From CAYPPG01 sp964412555 (GTDB taxonomy: Bacteria; Hinthialibacterota; Hinthialibacteria; Hinthialibacterales; Hinthialibacteraceae), in the NCBI GenBank assembly GCA_964412555.1, contig CAYPPG010000029.1:1-64000 (forward strand): a DNA stretch of 64,000 nucleotides, given 5' to 3'. The notes under the pieces are model-generated. The model saw nothing but the letters and a program-made list of their open reading frames with translations. It had not been told where the DNA came from and ran no database searches. Position 1 is the first letter of the stretch. Each line of letters begins with the position of its first letter. Positions 8,810 to 17,766 of this stretch are shown one piece after another. A program made the position numbers and the translations under genes.

Positions 8810-10501
8810 TTATTCGGGCAACACGGCGCTGATCTGTTGAATTTGTTTTTCTTTTTCCGCTTTTGAGAGGCTTCCCATGGCTCGATAAAAATCGGGACCA
8901 TAGGTTCGTGTTTTCACAACCACCGGCATTGGTGTTGCATGTCCCAGAATAAGCGCCTGCTGTTTCGTATCGAGTGTCGCCAATACTTGGCGCAAGGCCG
9001 TGGCGCCGGAGACTCCGGTGAAGACGGCTTGGATATCTTTTTCATCATTGAGTAATGCCGTGATGCGGGTGCCGAGCTGGGACAGTATTTCATCATCGAT
9101 GCCCGAAGGCCGTTGATCCACGACGAGTAAGGAAACGAAGTACTTTCGCAATTCCCGCGCGATGGTTCCGAAAATAGTCTGCTTGGCGGCTGAGGGATTC
9201 AAGAATTTGTGAGCTTCTTCGATCGTGATCAACAAGGGACGGGGACGATCTTCCAGCTTCTGGGTGGCCATATATTTTTCAGCGTCTTTCACCCATTCGT
9301 GATGAATCCGGCGGCTGATCAGATTGGCGACCAGCAAATACGCCAGCATGTTGGACACCCGGCCGAACTCGAGGTCGATATGCCGGCCGTTGCGCAGTTC
9401 TTCGATGATTCGCCGGATCGAGGCGGTCAGCGTGATTTCTCCTTCCATTTTGGATTGCGTTTTTTCTACGACAAACGGGAGTTCGCGAATGGCGCGCAGT
9501 TTCCGGTACAACGCCGCTAGACTTTCCTTATTGGCTCCCCATTCCTCCGCATTGTCTTTCATGTCGGCGGGATCCATCTCGAGCAATTTGTGCAGCCAGT
9601 GCTTTTTGAACAAATTGCGCAGGATATAGGCTGTTTCAATGGCGGTCGGGTGCAGGTTGAGTTCGTCTTGCAGAGGCGCGATGTCTTCCACCTCGATTTC
9701 CGACAGTGGGATTTGCACTTCGAGATCGTAGTTGACATTCCTCTTCCGCGCCGATTCCGGATCGAGGGTGCATATCAAGACTTTCGAAGGAAACAGATTT
9801 TTTAGCCCTTTGACGAACGAATCTTTGCCGACACCGGATTCGGATCGGGTTTCCCAGCCGTATTCGCTGTGCATGTCGAAGATCAGGTTCATGGCCTTGT
9901 CGCCTCGAACCAATCCCGCCAGTACCAGCCGGGTCAAAAAGGTTTTCCCTGTGCCGGTTTTGCCGAAGATTCCGTTTGACCGTTCAATGAAGCGGTCGAG
10001 ATCGAGGCACACTTCCACGTCTTCCATATCGAGCGGTGATCCCAAATGAAAATAGCGGGTTTGGATCGACTCTTCTTCCCCGAAAACCCGATTGACATCG
10101 CGTTTCGAGGCTTCCCGGACACTCGCAAAATGGACCGGAATACTTTTAACCGGCCGCAGGTGTTCTTCCCGGTCGAATTGCTGTTCTGTCACATCGCGCT
10201 GCAGCATCAGCATCGGTTTGAGATTGATGGTGGCATAGGTATGATCCCCGGCCAACACTTCATCGAGCAGCGAGGAACGGATAGGCGGATCGCGCAGTAT
10301 CGATCCGCTGGACGCATCGAGGCAGACATCGGTTATCATACAAAAAAAGTCGAAATCGTTGCCTTCGACCACGACGAACTTCCCTGCGCGAACCTGCTCC
10401 ACCGAATGCCTCGGATCGAGACGCATCTCCAATCCCTCAGCCAGTGAGCCGGAAGTGATCACACCAAGAATTCGGGTATCTTGTTGCTGGTTTGCTGCCA
10501 T
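8810..10501 (-). CDS. HerA-type (DUF87) ATPase with N-terminal HAS barrel
   Basis: A 563-residue FtsK/HerA-superfamily ATPase. The N-terminus (about 10-75, with ILGVITSGSLAEGLEMRL) matches the HAS-barrel that caps HerA hexamers. The Walker A motif GKTGTGKT lies at about residue 182, Walker B is LLITIEEAH, and an arginine-finger-like region (about 470-500, VVDQRPSGID) follows. HerA proteins are hexameric DNA translocases that usually work with the NurA nuclease in end resection; no NurA is visible here. The start codon overlaps the end of the upstream HAS-barrel gene by 43 bp, so the two are translationally linked. Similar ATPase plus HAS-domain pairs occur in cyanobacteria and other phyla, where their role is poorly defined. 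It might serve DNA repair, plasmid or phage defence. Confidence 0.85.
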   Translation of the reverse strand: MAANQQQDTRILGVITSGSLAEGLEMRLDPRHSVEQVRAGKFVVVEGNDFDFFCMITDVCLDASSGSILRDPPIRSSLLDEVLAGDHTYATINLKPMLMLQRDVTEQQFDREEHLRPVKSIPVHFASVREASKRDVNRVFGEEESIQTRYFHLGSPLDMEDVEVCLDLDRFIERSNGIFGKTGTGKTFLTRLVLAGLVRGDKAMNLIFDMHSEYGWETRSESGVGKDSFVKGLKNLFPSKVLICTLDPESARKRNVNYDLEVQIPLSEIEVEDIAPLQDELNLHPTAIETAYILRNLFKKHWLHKLLEMDPADMKDNAEEWGANKESLAALYRKLRAIRELPFVVEKTQSKMEGEITLTASIRRIIEELRNGRHIDLEFGRVSNMLAYLLVANLISRRIHHEWVKDAEKYMATQKLEDRPRPLLITIEEAHKFLNPSAAKQTIFGTIARELRKYFVSLLVVDQRPSGIDDEILSQLGTRITALLNDEKDIQAVFTGVSGATALRQVLATLDTKQQALILGHATPMPVVVKTRTYGPDFYRAMGSLSKAEKEKQIQQISAVLPE

Positions 10502-11067
10502 TGTTCCAATCTCGCGATGAAGCGTTTCAGAGTGTCATAGTCGTCCCGATAGAGTTCGGTGACCGCTTTCCCTAAATGAATCGCTATATTTCTTTTACGA
10601 TCGAATGCTTCCAGAATACAGCGGCAAACGCTGAGAAGTAAATCTTCGGTCGAAGATTTTCCCGAGGCGTAAATCATACGCAGAAAACCCAGATCACCAC
10701 CGATCCGCTGGATTTGCTCGCTATTGCACACTTCCACTTGGGCATGCAGAATGGGAGGTGTTTGCGGAAGTCCGTACTCGAATGCGCGATTCGTCATCGT
10801 ACCGATGAGTAGAGCATGAAATTGAGACCGCACAAGAGCCGCTAATTGCGGATGCATTCGGGGAATTTGGTCCTCTTCGATCCCCAAAGCCAAGGGGCGC
10901 CGATTGGGATCGATCCACGTGGTTTCGACATTGTAAACCACCCCGACACATTCTTTTTGTTTGCCCAAAAGAATGAACGAGCCATAGGAAGGCGGAGAAC
11001 AATTACGCCGGCATTGCCCGATAATCTCGGTTGTACTTGTATAAATCACTTCACCAATTGTTCCCAT
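10459..11067 (-). CDS. HAS-barrel domain protein, partner of the HerA-type ATPase
   Basis: A 202-residue protein. The first 100 residues (GTIGEVIYTSTTEIIGQC, then a FILLGK...VGVVYNVET pattern) look like a HAS barrel, the small beta-barrel that binds the HerA ATPase ring. The C-terminal half is helical and has no recognised domain. It overlaps the ATPase gene by 43 bp in the same direction, which implies a stoichiometric complex. It is not an obvious NurA nuclease, because I see no convincing acidic RNase H-like motif. Function beyond being the ATPase partner is inference. A family D repeat lies about 30 bp upstream of the ATG. Confidence 0.6.
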   Translation of the reverse strand: MGTIGEVIYTSTTEIIGQCRRNCSPPSYGSFILLGKQKECVGVVYNVETTWIDPNRRPLALGIEEDQIPRMHPQLAALVRSQFHALLIGTMTNRAFEYGLPQTPPILHAQVEVCNSEQIQRIGGDLGFLRMIYASGKSSTEDLLLSVCRCILEAFDRKRNIAIHLGKAVTELYRDDYDTLKRFIARLEQWQQTSNKIPEFLV

Positions 11068-11096
11068 GTTGCAGAAATATCCTTAGGGAATCTGAT

Positions 11097-11122
11097 GTGC
11101 AGACAGGATGTCCGTACCACAA
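11097..11122. repeat. Family D short palindrome
   Basis: A 26-bp copy of the element found twice at 40421-40487: GTGCAGACAGGATGTCCG followed by TACCACAA. The stem pairs GTGC/GTAC-like ends and GACA with TGTC around a GGA loop. It lies in the 5' region of the HAS-barrel gene. Confidence 0.8.
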
Positions 11123-11238
11123 TTTTTGACTTTTTGCCGTTGCATCAACAATTGATCAAAATTCTGAAGCCAAGATAAGAAGAGTATGCCTGAGCATTCG
11201 GATTTGAGCAATCCCCAAAAATCTGCGTCATAATGAAG

Positions 11239-11266
11239 GTAGGGGCGGTTCGCGAACCGCCCCTAC
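11239..11266. repeat. Family B palindrome, left of the tRNA gene
   Basis: A perfect 28-bp copy of the family B palindrome, identical to the one at 11433-11460 on the other side of tRNA-Ala. It lies 28 bp before the tRNA promoter -35 box. Confidence 0.92.
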
Positions 11267-11293
11267 TTAATTGATTAATTCGTTCTGCCAGTC

Positions 11294-11321
11294 TTGACTT
11301 TCCGGCGGAGAAAGTTACGAT
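11294..11321 (+). promoter_or_regulatory. Predicted sigma-70 promoter of tRNA-Ala
   Basis: TTGACT at 11294-11299, a 16-bp spacer and TACGAT at 11316-11321. The -10 box ends 12 bp before the first tRNA base, a normal distance for a short tRNA leader. Read from sequence only. Confidence 0.6.
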
Positions 11322-11333
11322 TTTAGGGGAATT

Positions 11334-11406
<73 letters not shown>

Positions 11407-11432
11407 TAGACTTACATAAGCGGATATCCTGT

Positions 11433-11460
11433 GTAGGGGCGGTTCGCGAACCGCCCCTAC
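11433..11460. repeat. Family B palindrome, right of the tRNA gene
   Basis: A perfect 28-bp copy beginning 27 bp after tRNA-Ala. It can act as a hairpin terminator-like structure but has no T run. Confidence 0.92.
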
Positions 11461-11483
11461 AGTTTACAAACCACAAAATTGCA

Positions 11484-11508
11484 GAGGGTATTCGCGAACC
11501 GACCCTAC
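11484..11508. repeat. Degenerate family B palindrome
   Basis: A 25-bp imperfect copy (AGGGTATTCGCGAACCGACC then CTAC) 24 bp after the preceding copy and 10 bp past the stop codon of the HicA-like gene on the minus strand. The TTCGCGAA centre is retained and the arms are partly decayed. Confidence 0.75.
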
Positions 11509-11517
11509 CTGTTATAA

Positions 11518-11823
11518 TTATTGAGTATGTTTAATCTCGCCTTTTTCTGATAATATCATTTCATATTTTTCATCATCCAATGGGCAATCTATGAAATACA
11601 ACACAAACGCGTGTTTTGAAAGTTGGCATTGCCTTGCCATCTGATTCAATAAGGGATCACCAAGAGTTTTTGATTTACTGCCATGGCTTGTCTTCGTGAT
11701 AATATGAGTTTTTTTGCCCTGTGTAGTATAATATCGAAAGAAACGGTGGTCTTTTTTCTGGTGGAATAACTTAAATCCTTTTCGTTGAAGTGCCTGTTCG
11801 ACGTCTCGCTTATCTCTCGGCAT
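11518..11823 (-). CDS. HicA-like toxin-family protein
   Basis: A 101-residue protein. The first 60 residues follow the HicA/YcfA double-stranded-RNA-binding-like fold: RKGFKLFHQKKDHRFFRYY, then a GKKTHIITKTSHGSK segment in the place of the HicA GSH and HxS motifs. Here the usual G-S-H reads K-D-H, so the catalytic histidine would be H27. A conserved-looking tail (LLNQMARQCQLSK, FIDCPLD) extends beyond canonical HicA. HicA toxins cleave mRNA and are normally paired with HicB; the neighbour here is a different protein. An SD-like GTGGAG lies just before the ATG inside the end of the upstream gene's intact-length frame, 7 bp apart. The pair may be a toxin-antitoxin-like or regulatory module. Confidence 0.55.
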   Translation of the reverse strand: MPRDKRDVEQALQRKGFKLFHQKKDHRFFRYYTTQGKKTHIITKTSHGSKSKTLGDPLLNQMARQCQLSKHAFVLYFIDCPLDDEKYEMILSEKGEIKHTQ

Positions 11824-11830
11824 CCAAATG

Positions 11831-12262
11831 CTACTCCACGATTTTTTTCAGAAGATTGTTCTTTAGCGCCACAGCCTTTATGGTCATCTCGGATTCATCG
11901 CCTTTGGCATAATCTTTTCAGAGAAACTCAATTTGGCTTATCAATTCATCTTCTAGTTCGTCACGAGTATATGCAAAGACATCGATACCGAGTGGTTCAT
12001 GATATAATCGCAATAGTTGTTTTGAATCATCTAATTCAGGTTCCAGTGTCAATTGCTGTTTGAATTTCAAAACTTTATCTTCATACTCAATTTGAGTCAG
12101 GTAAAATGGAGATAACTCAACATGTTCCATGGCAAGAAGCTGAATTGAACGTTGCATACCTTCTAATGCTCGCGCCAAAACGGATACTGGTATCTTATAT
12201 TGATCCGCCAATCGGCCGTGAAATTCAATTTCGAGATGTGCTTTTTCAGAATAGGAATCCAT
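11831..12262 (-). pseudogene. Partner of the HicA-like gene, split by an in-frame TGA
   Basis: The open frame from ATG at 12262 runs 114 residues to TGA at 11918-11920. Reading straight on in the same frame gives KDYAKGDESEMTIKAVALK and more, up to TAG at 11831. That is only 7 bp before the HicA-like start, the spacing expected of an operon. The TGA sits after IEFL, where TGG (Trp) would restore a 143-residue protein. The N-terminal part (LEIEFHGRLADQYKIP, then VLARALEGMQRSIQLLA) is a coherent but unnamed family to me. I read this as a recent nonsense mutation or base-call error. TGA is a normal stop in this genome (for example at the end of ileS), so recoding is unlikely. The truncated 114-residue form may still be made. 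Confidence 0.6.
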
Positions 12263-12408
12263 TTTTTTTAAAATAGGGTAGTGATAATAGATTCAAATCA
12301 TGTTTATTATATATACGAATCTAATGACAAAGTATAGCACAATTGATCACTTCTGCTTGATTTTCCATGTAGGATATCTTCATTAATTGTATGGATTTCA
12401 ACTGCGTT

Positions 12409-12443
12409 GAAAAAAAGAAACCGGAAGCTCTGTTCTCTTCCGG
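12409..12443 (-). terminator. Rho-independent terminator of the M14 peptidase gene
   Basis: Read on the minus strand: a 7-bp perfect stem (CCGGAAG/CTTCCGG, 12421-12443), a 9-nt loop and then a T-rich tail (12409-12420, 11 of 12 T). It lies about 145 bp after the M14 peptidase stop and is the only feature I see in the gene-free stretch 12263-12586. Confidence 0.7.
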
Positions 12444-12586
12444 CATGCATGATAAAATGAACTTGCTTTACGCGAGGCGGTCGGAAATCTTACCCTTCCC
12501 CAAAAGAGCAGTTTCCGGCCGTTTCGCTTTGCATTACCAATCTGTCAATGTTTTTTTCTCACATTCAAAGATTTAATTTTCTAACC

Positions 12587-13816
12587 CTAGTTGTTTTTCC
12601 CTGAATAATACTTCATGAGACTTTTGATGATCACGACACCCGATTCCATATTCTCTTGTTTCGTATAAATCGCTCCTGCGCCTTCACATAAAACGGCGGT
12701 TACGCCGAATTGCTGATTGGGGCCATGCGTCCAATAGGTGGGATTGCCTCCATCGGTATTGGCTTTCAACGGTTCTATCAGATTCTCAGTGTCGATCTTT
12801 TCCATTGTTTCTTTCAACTCTTCCCATTCTCCAACGCTGCTTCCAATTTCCGGACCGGGAATGATGATGGGTTCGACAATTCCACCCCATGTATGCATAC
12901 TCCAAACATCCGTGACCGGAGCGTCCGAGGCCATCAAGTTTTCCAAATCCTTTTGGCACAGATAGGCTTCATGGGCTTGTTTCTCCGGATCGGCGCCCCT
13001 GACGAAATACGAACGGTTCATATCCACACCTTCCGCGTTGACCCGGTACCATCCTTTCGATGGCGCATCGGGACTCATCATGAGTACGAAATGGCAAATG
13101 CTTCGCTTACGATCCTCTTTGGCCGCATCGCTCAACAACCATTGGATCATTCCTACCATTCTCCATTGCGAATTATGTTCTCCAGGATGTTGATTGGCAA
13201 AATAGTGCACCCAGCGTTCACTTTCGGGAATCGTACTATCGAGATCGGTAATGGTCAGCCGATAAAGGATTCGTCCTCCCAGCGATTGCCCGATATCATG
13301 AACGGTTACGAAAGGATTTGTTTTCCACTCATCGATCATTTCGACCATGTCTTCGTATGACATGGGAACCTGATGACCGGCATAGACCGTATCCTGTTCA
13401 AATACCGGAAAAAGGAGCGTATCGCCTTCGATCGAGTTCTTGGTTTTCTTTTCCCATTGAATCGGTCTCCAGTAGTCGCCGTCGTAAGACCAGGAATGGA
13501 AATATTCGTTGAAGATGTAGGCATTGCCGCCATAAAAATAAACATCCAATCGCAAATCGTTCCCTTTCGCGTTGCGCAAAATGGTAAACTGCAATTTGTT
13601 GCTCCAATCCAGATGGCCCGGCGCATGACCCAGGACGACTTTGAAATGGTTTTTTCCGACTTTCTCGATTGTGGTGCCTTGCGATCCCAAAGGGCCTTCA
13701 AAAGTAAAATCATCGACAGTTAATTCGGCTGAATGACTTTGCATTCCAAGCATCATAAAAACTCCTACAAGAAACAATGGTAATGCATAGATATAATTGC
13801 TCTTTATTCTCAGCAT
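12587..13816 (-). CDS. Secreted M14-family zinc carboxypeptidase-like protein
   Basis: A 409-residue protein with a signal peptide (about 1-30, ending SHSA). Residues about 31-165 form a beta-rich N-terminal domain like that of cytosolic-carboxypeptidase (M14B/CCP) relatives. The catalytic domain shows H210-P-G-E213, the zinc ligands, then NAEGVDMNRSY (about 260-270, substrate carboxylate binding) and MH308TW, the third zinc ligand. LCE378GAG carries the general-base glutamate. All key residues are therefore present, so it should be an active metallopeptidase outside the cytoplasm. CCP-type enzymes trim C-terminal residues; the substrate here is unknown. The start has AGGAGGT and AAAGGAAA upstream. 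It is transcribed alone, with a terminator at 12409-12443. Confidence 0.8.
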   Translation of the reverse strand: MLRIKSNYIYALPLFLVGVFMMLGMQSHSAELTVDDFTFEGPLGSQGTTIEKVGKNHFKVVLGHAPGHLDWSNKLQFTILRNAKGNDLRLDVYFYGGNAYIFNEYFHSWSYDGDYWRPIQWEKKTKNSIEGDTLLFPVFEQDTVYAGHQVPMSYEDMVEMIDEWKTNPFVTVHDIGQSLGGRILYRLTITDLDSTIPESERWVHYFANQHPGEHNSQWRMVGMIQWLLSDAAKEDRKRSICHFVLMMSPDAPSKGWYRVNAEGVDMNRSYFVRGADPEKQAHEAYLCQKDLENLMASDAPVTDVWSMHTWGGIVEPIIIPGPEIGSSVGEWEELKETMEKIDTENLIEPLKANTDGGNPTYWTHGPNQQFGVTAVLCEGAGAIYTKQENMESGVVIIKSLMKYYSGKNN

Positions 13817-14065
13817 TTTCCTTTAGACCTCCTATAGTTTTCTTTACCATAATCAAATGAGAGTCTTTTGATAAGGGAGAGATACTCGATTTCGAACTCA
13901 TCATGAGTGGTGGATATTTTTAGCTCCACAACAAAAAACGTATTGCTATTGACAATTCTTATATGAACAATTAACATATAAATTAATTTATCCTTTTCAT
14001 GGAATTAGAGGGTTGGAAAGGGGAAGTGAAACCAATCCTTGATGTATGGAAATCGGAGGTGAATG

Positions 14066-15016
14066 ATGAAGGTCCGAAGAAGATCGCCATTCAATAGGTT
14101 TCAGGCCATATTGTTTATCCGCGCATGTTTCGGTTGGATCGTTATTCAAACTCTCTTATTGTTCGAGACTACGTGTGCATTTAGTGAAAAAGAGGATGCT
14201 TTTGTTGGGGGCGAAATGGTGTTGATTCCGGGTGGGATTTTTCAAATAGGGATCGAAGAGGAGGATTTGAAGAAACTGGAGGAAATGGGAAAAAAAGTAC
14301 CACATATGGGTGAAGCTCTTGCGAAATGGTGGTTCGGTGATGAGGTGTCCGGGGCTACGGTAGAGATCGAGGCATTTTATATGGACAAGCATGAAGTGAC
14401 CAACCGGCAATATGAAAAATTTGTAAAGAAGACCGGATACAAGGCCGAAGGGGCATGGGAAAAATATGCCAAGAAAAACCGGATGAACCATCCCGTCATC
14501 CATGTGACATGGAACGATGCATGCGCCTATGCAGAATGGGCCGATAAGCGCCTTCCGGCGGAAACGGAGTGGGAATATGCGGCAAAAGGGGGTAAGGATG
14601 TGAAATGGTTTCCGTGGGGGAATTTGCCTGATCCGAAACGCGCCAATTACCGGTATCAAGGAGAGACATTTTTTTCAGGAATCCCACGGGTGCTGGGATT
14701 GATGAAAATCAACACGAAACCGGCCGGCAGTTATCCGGCGAATGGTTATGGATTGTACGATATGTGTGGGAATGTCAGTGAGTGGTGTGAAGATCAATAT
14801 AAACCCTACCCGGATGGTTTGAAGGAAGAATGGATTTATAAAAGGTATGGTCCATTTCGGGAAGATGAGGAACCCATCGAGGGACGAGTTGTACGAGGCG
14901 GGAGTTGGTTATCGTCGAATCCTGTTTATATTCGCATCACGAATCGTAACGGATTTCAAGAAAGTCATCATGAGAATTATTTAGGATTTCGTTGTGCAAA
15001 TTCTAAAACGAATTAA
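14066..15016 (+). CDS. FGE-fold (SUMF1-like) protein lacking catalytic cysteines
   Basis: A 316-residue protein with an N-terminal hydrophobic segment (about 11-35) and a complete formylglycine-generating-enzyme fold. Visible motifs are MVLIPGG, DKHEVTNRQYEKFV, HPVIHVTW, RLPAETEWEYAA, GLYDMCGNVSEWCED, VVRGGSW and LGFRCA. In real FGE the RGGSW stretch is followed by two active-site cysteines. Here it reads SSNPVYIRIT with none, so it should not make formylglycine. FGE-fold proteins without these residues serve as binding or other oxidative domains, often secreted. The second of two adjacent ATGs (14066) is preferred because the GGAGGT at 14055-14060 is 5 bp from it and only 2 bp from the first. 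Confidence 0.85.
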   Translation: MKVRRRSPFNRFQAILFIRACFGWIVIQTLLLFETTCAFSEKEDAFVGGEMVLIPGGIFQIGIEEEDLKKLEEMGKKVPHMGEALAKWWFGDEVSGATVEIEAFYMDKHEVTNRQYEKFVKKTGYKAEGAWEKYAKKNRMNHPVIHVTWNDACAYAEWADKRLPAETEWEYAAKGGKDVKWFPWGNLPDPKRANYRYQGETFFSGIPRVLGLMKINTKPAGSYPANGYGLYDMCGNVSEWCEDQYKPYPDGLKEEWIYKRYGPFREDEEPIEGRVVRGGSWLSSNPVYIRITNRNGFQESHHENYLGFRCANSKTN

Positions 15017-15037
15017 ATATATAACGTTTTTTTAAGA

Positions 15038-17707
15038 TTACTGTTTGTTCGACTCATGATAGTTGAAATTCAGACTAGCGCTATTTATTAGTTTGATACG
15101 GAAAACCTGCACGGATGCCGGTTCGCAGACCGAGTTCAAATCACCTTCCCATCTTCCTTCTTTACCGGTCAGCAATTCTTCCCATTCTCCATTTTGCTCA
15201 AGTATGTTTTCTCCTGCAAGGGTGTATTCTTTCGAATCAGTGACGGCATTCATAACGGTTAAATAGATGATGCCTTCCTTGGAGGGACCGAAGCGCTCAA
15301 TCCAAATGGATTCTTGGTTGGATTGTGTGTGCGTAATCGGCTGCCATCCCGCTTCGGCGACTTCTTGGATAATCGGTAGATACTTTTTGAACAAAGGGCG
15401 ATCCCGGTTATACAACTGCGGATTTTTCCAGTAGGGATTTTCCGCCGCGTTATGGCTGAACATGCTTGGAAACATGCCGTAAAAGAGACAATATTGAAAG
15501 TACCGTTCAACATACTCATAGGTCATGTTTTCAAAACGCGTGTTCATCAAAAAGAGAAAGGGTTTTTGGCCGCATAACGTTCGCCGGTAGTTCATCCTCT
15601 CATCGGTATCCGGCTCGAATTGCCGGTTCCGTATCCAATTGGTTTCCGTCCCCATGATATCCAGCCAAGGACAGAGAAATGAAAAGCGATTGGGCACACT
15701 GTTTGCAAACAGAAGTTTTCCCATTTCATGCATTTCTTCTCCTATGTGCCGGGTGAACTCATATTGTGAAAAGGCTTTGTGAATGACGGGACGATGGGTA
15801 TCCATCGTGAACGTCAATGGAACCGTTGTATATCGAAAATGATCTTCACGGAAATTTAAATCCGCCGTTACATAGCCTTCCAATGAATCCAAATATTCTC
15901 CGTCTTGCTCCCCTTTTGTGTTTTCACCATACAACCGTTCTGCAATTTGATCGTTCCACATCATCTTGGCTTCCGTCACTTCACCGGGAAGATGCGGACT
16001 TGGATTCAAGCTGAAGACAGCGCCGTCGCACCATGGCTCATCCCGAAATTGCATCTGAAAGTTTCCGTTTTCATCATACATTCCGGAGGAAAGCAGCGCC
16101 TGCGCATTGTTTCTCAGATTTGCATTGCCGGATGAATCGGCGTAGTCGTTTACCATTTCCAACGCCTCTTCAACCGTTCGCGGTGTTTCTGCCGGCATGC
16201 GCATCCACCAGGTCGACGGCTCGGAATAGCGGAAACTGAGAATGCCGGATCGATCGTCGAAGGGGATATTGTTTGTTCCTTCGTGATACCGGAAACCGAA
16301 ATCCTGCCAGCCGGCTATGGTGCTCACATCCGTGAACGGCATCCAGATGCCTTGATCCTTGCTCCTCACTTCAAAATAAGTGGGGAAGATTTTGTAGTAT
16401 TGATCGGCTGCAGATCGGAATCCCCATTTCGGGTTAATACGATATAACACAAAAGCAAACGGCGCTGCTGAAGGGAATTGTTCTGTACTGGGGTGAAGAC
16501 CAAAATCCATAACAAGATACAAAGCTCGAGCGCCACTGCTGTATCCTAACCGCCACTGGCACGGCTGCCCCAAATCGATGCCCAATCCAAGGCCGATTTG
16601 TTCTGAAAAAACGGTAGCGAATGGATAGCGGGATAATTTGCCGTTTGTACCGGTTCCGATATCGACAAAAGTAGCATATTCGCTGTCTTTTTCGATTGCC
16701 TGTGCGCTGCGCAGATGTTCTCCCCATTGCCAGCCCACGGCATCTACAGGAATCGCGAAGACGAGTGAAATCACTCGGGGAGTTTGCGTTTGATCGGTAA
16801 GGCGTCCTTTGAACGAAATGGCATGCTCTTCTTCTTCGATGTCCAATTGTAAAGAGAGGCTGAGGGAAGGGCATTGGCCTTCTTCGAAAGCATAGTAATC
16901 GGAACCCTCTCCTACATCCCGCACCATCATTCCATTCAATCCTTCCGATAGTGGAACGTTTTGTCCGTCAATGTCGATTTCTGTCAACGTTGCAACATCC
17001 GGATCGATGCCGATTGTCATTCCATCATTTGTTTGGAATGACTCAGTGGTTTGGGGGGTAGAAATAGGAGATGTTATGTTCGCTTGGAGACCGTCGAAGC
17101 GGAACATCCCTTCTGGGGGATCGAGGATTTGGATGGAGAAATCATCGAACCACACACGACCTTTGTGGTTTCGGAACAAGGCATAGCAGCTTAATGTTCG
17201 GATGGGTTTGTCAGGAACCACGAACAACGTTTCTTCTTCCCAGCCGTGAGATCCGGTTGAAAAGGGAACATTATGCCCCCACGAGGGTGTACCGTCTTGG
17301 TACACGAGATCGATATAGAGCGAATAACTACTGTCGGATGAACCCTCCACATCCTCGGCACGGCTCCATCCGGTGAAACGAACAGGAAGGGGGGATTTCT
17401 GATTGAGTTGAAATGACCATTGGAGGCCGAAACGCTGGGAAGCGTCGGGATTTTCACAATAGGCGGCGGTGGAATCGTTGCGGCCTTCGCCCTGTTTGAT
17501 TTGATATCCGTTTCCGTAACGGTTCACCTCACGGAATTGATTGTTCGCAATGGTTTCCAAGTCACCGTTCTCGAGTTTTTCGGTAAATGGGCTATTGGAG
17601 AAGTCGATGACCTTCATGACGGATTCTTGAGACATACAAATATATGGAAGATATATTAAACAAAGAAATAACGCGAAGAAAAAATGGAGAATTCCACATT
17701 GATTCAT
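15038..17707 (-). CDS. Large secreted protein, possible glycoside hydrolase
   Basis: An 889-residue protein with a signal peptide (about 1-25) and an SD-like AAGGAA before its ATG. Residues about 35-195 look like a carbohydrate-binding jelly roll (VWFDDFSIQI ends it). Then comes a beta-rich segment (about 210-420) and a long domain rich in Trp, Asp and Glu (about 430-810) that resembles the TIM-barrel part of glycoside hydrolases. It ends in a small beta domain (YLTVMNAVTDSKEYTL). I do not recognise a family, so catalytic residues cannot be named. A nearby DUF4091 protein and sulfatases support a role in carbohydrate turnover, but this is inference. The convergent FGE-like gene ends 21 bp away with no hairpin between. 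Confidence 0.6.
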   Translation of the reverse strand: MNQCGILHFFFALFLCLIYLPYICMSQESVMKVIDFSNSPFTEKLENGDLETIANNQFREVNRYGNGYQIKQGEGRNDSTAAYCENPDASQRFGLQWSFQLNQKSPLPVRFTGWSRAEDVEGSSDSSYSLYIDLVYQDGTPSWGHNVPFSTGSHGWEEETLFVVPDKPIRTLSCYALFRNHKGRVWFDDFSIQILDPPEGMFRFDGLQANITSPISTPQTTESFQTNDGMTIGIDPDVATLTEIDIDGQNVPLSEGLNGMMVRDVGEGSDYYAFEEGQCPSLSLSLQLDIEEEEHAISFKGRLTDQTQTPRVISLVFAIPVDAVGWQWGEHLRSAQAIEKDSEYATFVDIGTGTNGKLSRYPFATVFSEQIGLGLGIDLGQPCQWRLGYSSGARALYLVMDFGLHPSTEQFPSAAPFAFVLYRINPKWGFRSAADQYYKIFPTYFEVRSKDQGIWMPFTDVSTIAGWQDFGFRYHEGTNNIPFDDRSGILSFRYSEPSTWWMRMPAETPRTVEEALEMVNDYADSSGNANLRNNAQALLSSGMYDENGNFQMQFRDEPWCDGAVFSLNPSPHLPGEVTEAKMMWNDQIAERLYGENTKGEQDGEYLDSLEGYVTADLNFREDHFRYTTVPLTFTMDTHRPVIHKAFSQYEFTRHIGEEMHEMGKLLFANSVPNRFSFLCPWLDIMGTETNWIRNRQFEPDTDERMNYRRTLCGQKPFLFLMNTRFENMTYEYVERYFQYCLFYGMFPSMFSHNAAENPYWKNPQLYNRDRPLFKKYLPIIQEVAEAGWQPITHTQSNQESIWIERFGPSKEGIIYLTVMNAVTDSKEYTLAGENILEQNGEWEELLTGKEGRWEGDLNSVCEPASVQVFRIKLINSASLNFNYHESNKQ

Positions 17708-17766
17708 TATTCATTCCTTATCAATCTATTTACTTACGGCCTTCGTTTTTCCATTGGATGATTACT

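Noticed and set aside
11918..11920. Genome-wide recoding of TGA as tryptophan
   Set aside because: Other genes such as ileS and DUF58 end cleanly at TGA, and TGG is used for Trp.
12710..13360. 216-aa frame antisense to the M14 gene
   Set aside because: The M14 frame has a signal peptide, SD and full catalytic motifs; this one has none.
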